Part shown: positions 59,398 to 64,000 of the stretch, piece after piece
Position numbering within the stretch: position 1 is the first letter of the stretch
Layout: every line of letters starts with the position of its first letter
Source: an uncultured Clostridia bacterium
GTDB lineage: Bacteria; Bacillota; Clostridia; Christensenellales; Aristaeellaceae
Assembly (NCBI GenBank): GCA_934667105.1
Contig: CAKULG010000001.1
Span: forward strand, 124,001 to 188,000
DNA length: 64,000 bases
Reading direction: 5' to 3'
Notes under the pieces: generated by a model
Database searches by the model: none
Seen by the model: only the letters and a program-made list of their open reading frames with translations
Told to the model about the DNA's origin: nothing
Made by a program: the position numbers and the translations under genes

Positions 59398-60156
59398 ATG
59401 TTAGATTTGCAGCGGGCCAGCCTGTGGAAGCGGATTTCGGCGTTTCTATTCGATTTTATTCTGCTGGGAATCGCGGCGGCGCTGTTTGCCTTTGCGCTTT
59501 CCGCCGCAGTTGGCTACGACCGGCAGATCGAAACGTTTCAGGCCCGGTGCGATTATTACGCGGCGCAATACGGCGTGGAATATCAATTGTCCATCGCCGA
59601 ATTCGAGCAATTGAGCCAGGAGGAAACCCAACGCCTGGCGGAGGCGGAGCAGGCCCTGCGCCAGGACGAGCAGGCGGCCTACGCCTATGAAATGATGATG
59701 CGGCTGGCGCTGGCGATTCTTTCCGTCAGCCTGCTGCTGGCCGCCCTGATTTTTGAATTTTTCATTCCGCTGGCGCTGGGCAACGGCCAAACCCTGGGCA
59801 AAAAGATCTTCAGCCTGGGCGTTATGCGGACGGAGGGCATCCGCGTGAACGGCGTATGCCTTTTTATTCGCGCCATTTTGGGCAAATACACATTGGAAAC
59901 CATGATTCCCGTTTCGCTGCTGCTGATGCTGTATTTCGGCACGCTGGGCCTGACGGGCACGGTGGTGCTGCTGGCGATGGGGGCGCTGCAATTGATCCTG
60001 CTGCTGGCCACCTATCGCCATACCCCCCTTCACGATTTGCTGGCGGGCACGGTGGAAATCGATCTGCCCAGCCAGATGATCTTCGACAGCCGGGAGGCCC
60101 TGATCGCCTACAAAGAGAAAATGCAGGCCGAGCGGGCCGCCGCCCAGCCCTCCTGA
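59398..60156 (+). CDS. RDD-family membrane protein
   Basis: 252 aa. N-terminal RASLWKRISAFLFDFILLG is the RDD signature start (Arg-Asp-Asp type, here R-x-x-x-FLFDF). Two helix pairs are separated by a ~70-residue coiled, Gln/Glu-rich segment (IAEFEQLSQEETQRLAEAEQALRQ). LGNGQTLGKKIFSLGV and TYRHTPLHDLLAGT are the later conserved motifs. Function is unknown for most members, ion transport being suggested. Directly before the ABC ATPase gene. Confidence 0.88.
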   Translation: MLDLQRASLWKRISAFLFDFILLGIAAALFAFALSAAVGYDRQIETFQARCDYYAAQYGVEYQLSIAEFEQLSQEETQRLAEAEQALRQDEQAAYAYEMMMRLALAILSVSLLLAALIFEFFIPLALGNGQTLGKKIFSLGVMRTEGIRVNGVCLFIRAILGKYTLETMIPVSLLLMLYFGTLGLTGTVVLLAMGALQLILLLATYRHTPLHDLLAGTVEIDLPSQMIFDSREALIAYKEKMQAERAAAQPS

Positions 60157-60202
60157 ACGCGCTTCCCATGATTTTATTACGGATAGAAAGAAAGGGGATA
60201 CC

Positions 60203-61306
60203 ATGAAAATCGTCCTGCAAAACCTGACCAAGATCTTTCCCAGCCGGAATAAGAAATCCAGCGACGAAGTGGTGGCGGTGAACAATTTTAATTTCGAAAT
60301 TCCGGACGGCAAGCTCATCGGTCTGCTGGGCCCCTCGGGCTGCGGCAAGAGCACCACGCTGTATATGATCAGCGGCCTGCAAAAGCCCACCAGCGGAAAA
60401 ATCTTTTTCGGGGAGGACGACGTGACCGAGCTTTCTACCGAAAAGCGGGGCATTGGCCTGGTGTTTCAGAATTACGCGCTGTATCCCCATATGACGGTGA
60501 AACAGAATATCCTCTTCCCCCTGCAAAATCTCACCGGCGCGGATAAGCTGCCCAAGGAGAAAATGCTGGAGCGGGCGTATGAGGCGGCCAAGCTGGTGCA
60601 GATCGAAGAATTGATGGATCGCAAGCCCAGCGAGCTTTCCGGCGGCCAGCAGCAGCGGGTGGCCATCGCCCGGGCGCTGGTGAAAATGCCCCGGGTGCTG
60701 CTGCTGGACGAGCCCCTTTCCAATCTGGACGCGCGGCTGCGCCTGCAAACCCGGGAGGAGATTCGCCGCATCCAGAAGGAAACGCAGATCACCACCGTGT
60801 TCGTCACCCACGATCAGGAGGAGGCCATGTCCATTTCGGATATGATCGTGGTGATGAAGCTGGGCGTGGTGCAGCAGATCGGCAAGCCCCAGGAGGTGTA
60901 CGATAACCCCGCCAACCTGTTTGTGGCCAAGTTCCTGGGCACGCCGCCCATCAACGTGTTTTCCGGCCAGGTGCGGGACGGCGCGCTGTATATCGGGGAA
61001 GACCGCGTGATGGAAATTCAGGGGATCGCCGATCAGAACGTGACGGTGGGCATCCGGCCAGAGGGCTTCATTCCCGATGAAAACGGCCCCCTGCGCTGCC
61101 GCGTGAGCAATACCGAGGTGATGGGCCGGGATGTGAGCATCGTCTCCACCCATTCCGCCTCCCTGAACCCCGTGGTGCGCTCCATCATCAACGCCGATCA
61201 CGGAATTCAGTTGCAGCAGGAATTCGTCCGCTACGCCGTCAAGCCCCATAAGCTTTTTATCTTCAGCCGGGAAACCGAGGAACGCATTCCCTTTGAGGTG
61301 AAGTAA
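60203..61306 (+). CDS. ABC ATPase of carbohydrate importers (MsmK/UgpC type)
   Basis: 367 aa. Walker A LLGPSGCGKSTTLYM, Q-loop VFQNYALYPHM, signature ELSGGQQQRVAIARAL, Walker B VLLLDEPLSNLDARLR and switch His in FVTHDQEEAMS. The C-terminal ~120 residues form the regulatory TOBE-type domain of carbohydrate ATPases. It energises the two permeases that follow and is a candidate shared ATPase for the ATPase-less operon at 3-7 kb. Confidence 0.95.
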   Translation: MKIVLQNLTKIFPSRNKKSSDEVVAVNNFNFEIPDGKLIGLLGPSGCGKSTTLYMISGLQKPTSGKIFFGEDDVTELSTEKRGIGLVFQNYALYPHMTVKQNILFPLQNLTGADKLPKEKMLERAYEAAKLVQIEELMDRKPSELSGGQQQRVAIARALVKMPRVLLLDEPLSNLDARLRLQTREEIRRIQKETQITTVFVTHDQEEAMSISDMIVVMKLGVVQQIGKPQEVYDNPANLFVAKFLGTPPINVFSGQVRDGALYIGEDRVMEIQGIADQNVTVGIRPEGFIPDENGPLRCRVSNTEVMGRDVSIVSTHSASLNPVVRSIINADHGIQLQQEFVRYAVKPHKLFIFSRETEERIPFEVK

Positions 61307-61307
61307 T

Positions 61308-62252
61308 ATGGTGAACAGCAAGCAATCCTGGAAAGCCTGGCTTTATCTGGCCCCGGCCATCGCGCTGCTGATGGTGTTTACGGTGTGGCCCATTATCAAC
61401 ACGGTGCGCATGGCCCTGCTGGAAAATTACAGCGGGCTTAAGGCCGCAGGCGGCACCACCTTCCAATTCGGCTTTGGCAATTTCGCCAAGGTGGTGAAAT
61501 ACCGCAAGTTCCTTTCCTGCCTGAAAAACACGGTGCTTCTGTGCCTGTGGACGGTGCCCATTTCCACCGTGCTGGCGCTGCTCATCGCCGTGGCGCTCAA
61601 TTCCATCAAGCCCCTTAAAAAGACGCTGCAAACGATATTCTTCCTGCCCTACGTCACCAATTCCATCGCCATCGGCATGGTGTTCGCCGCCATGTTCAAC
61701 ATCGTGGGCAGCTTCTACGGCACGGAAAATGAAATCGTGGTCACGGCGGGCATTATCAACAACGTGATCGAGTTTTTCGGCGGCCAGCGCGTGAACTGGA
61801 TCAACTACGGCTCCAGCTATACCGCCAATATGGTGGTGATGGTGGTGTACATCGTGTGGAACGCGCTGCCCTTTAAAATTCTGGTGCTGCTGGGCGGGCT
61901 GCAATCCATCAACAAGCAGTATTACGACGCGGCCAAGGTGGACAGCGCCTCCCGCCGCCGCATCTTCACCCGCATCACCGTGCCGCTGCTTTCGCCCATG
62001 CTGGCCTATGTGATTATCACGGGCTTTATCGGCGGCTTTAAGGAATACACCAGCATCGTGGGTATCTTCGGCGAAACCATGGGCCCGCCCGACGACGGCG
62101 GCCGCTTGAACACCATGGTGGGCTTTATTTACGATTCCCTGAGCAATAACAGCCAGGGCCGGGCCAGCGCCGCGGCGCTGATCCTGTTCGGCATCATTCT
62201 TGTGGTCACGCTGATTAATCTTCAGGTGAGCAAGAAGCGCGTGCATTATTAA
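61308..62252 (+). CDS. Carbohydrate ABC transporter permease (LacF/UgpA type)
   Basis: 314 aa with six membrane segments. EAA loop YDAAKVDSASRRR then FTRITVP. GAGGTG lies just before the ATG, inside the end of the ATPase gene. A longer outer loop (KAAGGTTFQFGFGNFAKV) follows the first helix as usual. Pairs with the next permease. Confidence 0.93.
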   Translation: MVNSKQSWKAWLYLAPAIALLMVFTVWPIINTVRMALLENYSGLKAAGGTTFQFGFGNFAKVVKYRKFLSCLKNTVLLCLWTVPISTVLALLIAVALNSIKPLKKTLQTIFFLPYVTNSIAIGMVFAAMFNIVGSFYGTENEIVVTAGIINNVIEFFGGQRVNWINYGSSYTANMVVMVVYIVWNALPFKILVLLGGLQSINKQYYDAAKVDSASRRRIFTRITVPLLSPMLAYVIITGFIGGFKEYTSIVGIFGETMGPPDDGGRLNTMVGFIYDSLSNNSQGRASAAALILFGIILVVTLINLQVSKKRVHY

Positions 62253-62265
62253 GGGGGGCCGCCGT

Positions 62266-63159
62266 ATGAGCGAAAAAAAGGAAGCCGTCATGCAGATTAA
62301 AAATATCCGGCGCGAGGCCCTCCGGCAGCGCCTGGGGAAAACGGCGTATTACTTCGGCATTTACCTGTTCCTCATCGTGATGGCGCTGATCGTGCTGTTC
62401 CCTTTCTACTGGATGCTGATTTCCTCGGTGAAATCCCTGGAGGAATACCGCCTCAGCGTGCCCACCTTCTGGCCCCGGGCGCTGCTGCTGAGCAATTACC
62501 TCACCGCCTTCACCACCGCCAGCCTGGGCCGCCTGTTCATGAACACCATGATCGTGGGCCTGATTTCCACGCTGCTTTCGCTGGTGATTACCATCCTGAC
62601 GGCCTTTGCCTTCGCCCGGCTGGAATTCAAGGGCAAGGAGCTGCTCTTCGCCGCCCTGCTGGCCACCATGATGATTCCCGGCGAACTGTTCACCATCACC
62701 AATTACGGCACCATCATTTCCTTCGGCTGGAAAAACACCTATACCGCCCTGATCGTGCCGTTCCTGGTGAGCGTGTTCTATATCTACCTGCTGCGGCAGA
62801 ACTTCCTGCAAATCCCCAACGAGCTGTATCTGGCCGCCAAGGTGGACGGCACCAAGGATTGGAAATACCTGTGGAAGGTGATGGTGCCCCTTTCCCTGCC
62901 CACGCTGATTTCCATCACGATTCTGAAAATGATGGGCGCGTGGAACAGCTATATCTGGCCCCGCCTGGTGGCCAACGACGACGCTCACCGCCTCATTACC
63001 AACGGCCTGCGCAGCGCGTTCACCGATACTACGGGGGATGTGAACTACCCCGTGCAGATGGCCGCCGTGGCGCTGGTTTCCGCGCCGCTGTTCCTGGTGT
63101 TCGTGTTCCTGCGCAAGTATATCATGTCCGGCGTGAGCCGCAGCGGCATTAAGGGCTGA
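62266..63159 (+). CDS. Carbohydrate ABC transporter permease (LacG/UgpE type)
   Basis: 297 aa, six membrane segments, EAA loop LAAKVDGTKDWKY then LWKVMVP. AAGGGGGG precedes the ATG. The C-terminus (YIMSGVSRSGIKG) is typical of LacG-type proteins. Second subunit of the importer encoded here. Confidence 0.94.
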   Translation: MSEKKEAVMQIKNIRREALRQRLGKTAYYFGIYLFLIVMALIVLFPFYWMLISSVKSLEEYRLSVPTFWPRALLLSNYLTAFTTASLGRLFMNTMIVGLISTLLSLVITILTAFAFARLEFKGKELLFAALLATMMIPGELFTITNYGTIISFGWKNTYTALIVPFLVSVFYIYLLRQNFLQIPNELYLAAKVDGTKDWKYLWKVMVPLSLPTLISITILKMMGAWNSYIWPRLVANDDAHRLITNGLRSAFTDTTGDVNYPVQMAAVALVSAPLFLVFVFLRKYIMSGVSRSGIKG

Positions 63160-63199
63160 GCGGCGGCCTGCGCAGGGCTGCTCTATGCATGATGGTTGG

Positions 63200-63218
63200 A
63201 CGGGCCGCAAGCGCCCGT
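63200..63218 (+). other. Intercistronic stem-loop before the second solute-binding protein gene
   Basis: ACGGGC (63200-63205) and GCCCGT (63213-63218) with a 7-nt loop, in the gap between permease and binding-protein gene. No T-run. Similar in placing to the hairpin at 5023-5050. Confidence 0.45.
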
Positions 63219-63254
63219 TGCCATATAAATTATGAAAAAGGAAGGGAAACAACG

Positions 63255-64000
63255 ATGAAAAAGCTTCTTTCCGTGCTCCTGGCGCTGGCGCTGCTGCTGG
63301 GCTGCCTGTGCAGCACGGCCCTGGCCGCGGATTTCGCCGTGCCCGAAAACGGCTACGACGGCAGCGAAGTGACCATCCGCTTCTACCACCAGATGGGCGA
63401 TAAGCTCAAGACCGTTATGAACACCTATATCGAGGAGTTCAACAAGCTGTATCCCAACATCCACATCGAGCATACCGCTCTGGGCGATTACGACGGCGTG
63501 CGCGATCAGATCATCGCGGACATCTCCGTGGGCGCGCAGCCCAACATCGCCTATTGCTATCCCGATCACGTGGCGCTGTATAACCTGGCCAAGGCGACCC
63601 AGCCCATGGATGATCTCATCAACAGCCAGGCGGTCGTCACCCGCGCCGACGGCACCACCGAAATTCTGGGCCTCACCGAGGAACAAAAGGCGGATTTCGT
63701 GCCCGGCTATTACGAAGAAGGCCGTCAGTTTGGCGACGGGTTGATGTACACTCTGCCCCTCTCCAAATCCACCGAAGTGCTCTATTACGATAAGGATTTC
63801 TTCACGGCCAACAACATCGCCGTGCCCACCACCTGGGACGAAATGGAAGCCGTCTGCGCCCAGATCAAGGCCCTGGATCCCGCTTCCATCCCCCTGGGCT
63901 ATGACAGCGAGGGCAACTGGTTCATCACCATGTGCGAGCAGTATCAGTCCCCCTACACCAGCGCCACCGGCGATCACTATCTGTTCAACAACGAAGTGAA
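63255..64000 (+). CDS. Extracellular sugar-binding protein, 3' end beyond the window
   Basis: ATG 63255 behind AAAAGGAAGGG; the frame stays open to the right edge (~248 codons seen). Signal peptide MKKLLSVLLALALLLGCLCS with two Cys near a lipobox-like LLGC, so it may be a lipoprotein, unlike the binding protein at 5084. Family 1 fold start: TYIEEFNKLYPNIHIEHTALG, then ISVGAQPNIAYCYPDHVALY and PLSKSTEVLYYDKDFF. Partner of the ATPase and permeases just upstream. Confidence 0.9.
   Translation, partial: MKKLLSVLLALALLLGCLCSTALAADFAVPENGYDGSEVTIRFYHQMGDKLKTVMNTYIEEFNKLYPNIHIEHTALGDYDGVRDQIIADISVGAQPNIAYCYPDHVALYNLAKATQPMDDLINSQAVVTRADGTTEILGLTEEQKADFVPGYYEEGRQFGDGLMYTLPLSKSTEVLYYDKDFFTANNIAVPTTWDEMEAVCAQIKALDPASIPLGYDSEGNWFITMCEQYQSPYTSATGDHYLFNNEV

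Noticed and set aside
59864..61321. 485-codon minus-strand frame opposite the ABC ATPase
   Set aside because: It is a shadow of a canonical MsmK-type gene.
1..64000. tRNA, rRNA, integrase or transposase genes
   Set aside because: I found no cloverleaf-like sequence, rRNA-like stretch or transposase/integrase motif. The mosaic borders therefore lack an obvious mobile-element cause.

Overview
This window looks like a chromosomal segment of an anaerobic, probably gut-associated member of the Clostridia (Bacillota). Supporting signs are a YIP1/DUF5696 carbohydrate-ABC locus, a THF (folate) riboswitch before a folate-family ECF S component, Gram-positive capsule regulators (CpsB-type PHP phosphatase, a BY-kinase split from its Wzz adaptor, an LCP ligase), A/G-rich Shine-Dalgarno sites and sigma-A promoters with 17-bp spacers. 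The host background is GC-rich. Positions ~19-28 kb are intermediate and ~28.4-42.6 kb are clearly AT-rich, which suggests imported DNA. Base composition was judged by eye, not computed.

Region 1 (1-9928, + strand) is a carbohydrate import and degradation operon: YIP1 protein (cut by the left edge), secreted DUF5696 protein, two permeases, a solute-binding protein, a third permease and a GH38 alpha-mannosidase-like enzyme carrying a DnaJ-type zinc-finger insertion. Region 2 (10083-18938) is a sugar-acid/glycan module: a divergent AraC regulator, a minus-strand pair (ThuA-like, Gfo/Idh/MocA oxidoreductase) and a plus-strand operon (enolase-superfamily sugar-acid dehydratase, clan GH-A hydrolase, lactonase, SDR, KDPG-type aldolase).

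Region 3 (18958-44583) is a mosaic polysaccharide locus. Its left part (19-28.4 kb) holds broken genes (HAD phosphatase, a nucleotidyltransferase tail, an N-terminally damaged sugar kinase, a UDP-GlcNAc 2-epimerase tail), a Fic protein with a palindromic promoter, an AAA/PD-(D/E)XK gene between direct repeats, a VanZ protein and two intact nucleotidyltransferases. Its right part (28.4-44 kb) is a full exopolysaccharide set on the minus strand: initiating sugar transferase, two GT4 glycosyltransferases, UDP-GlcNAc 2-epimerase, acyltransferase, nucleotide-sugar dehydrogenase, 4-epimerase, another glycosyltransferase, Wzy-like polymerase, deacetylase-like protein, LicD-cytidylyltransferase fusion, Wzx flippase and an Fe-S/F420-dehydrogenase-like protein. 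It abuts a sugar transferase that has lost its catalytic end, as expected if the cassette replaced the original 3' part of the locus.

Region 4 (44583-57166, minus strand) is one long operon read from a strong promoter at 57138-57166 through a structured leader. It encodes a NusG-like antiterminator, LCP protein, secreted unknown protein, Wzz, BY-kinase, CpsB and then a peptide-modification module: S26-type peptidase, two radical-SAM/SPASM enzymes each followed by its own small precursor-like peptide, an HPr-kinase-PqqD fusion and an exporter ABC transporter. This RiPP-like module inside a capsule operon is the most notable find. Neither precursor was listed as a separate gene; both starts were set from their ribosome-binding sites.

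Region 5 (57192-64000, + strand) has short tandem repeats, a second copy of a dispersed repeat also present near 10 kb, the THF riboswitch with an ECF S component, endonuclease III, an RDD membrane protein and a second carbohydrate ABC operon (ATPase, two permeases, solute-binding protein cut by the right edge).
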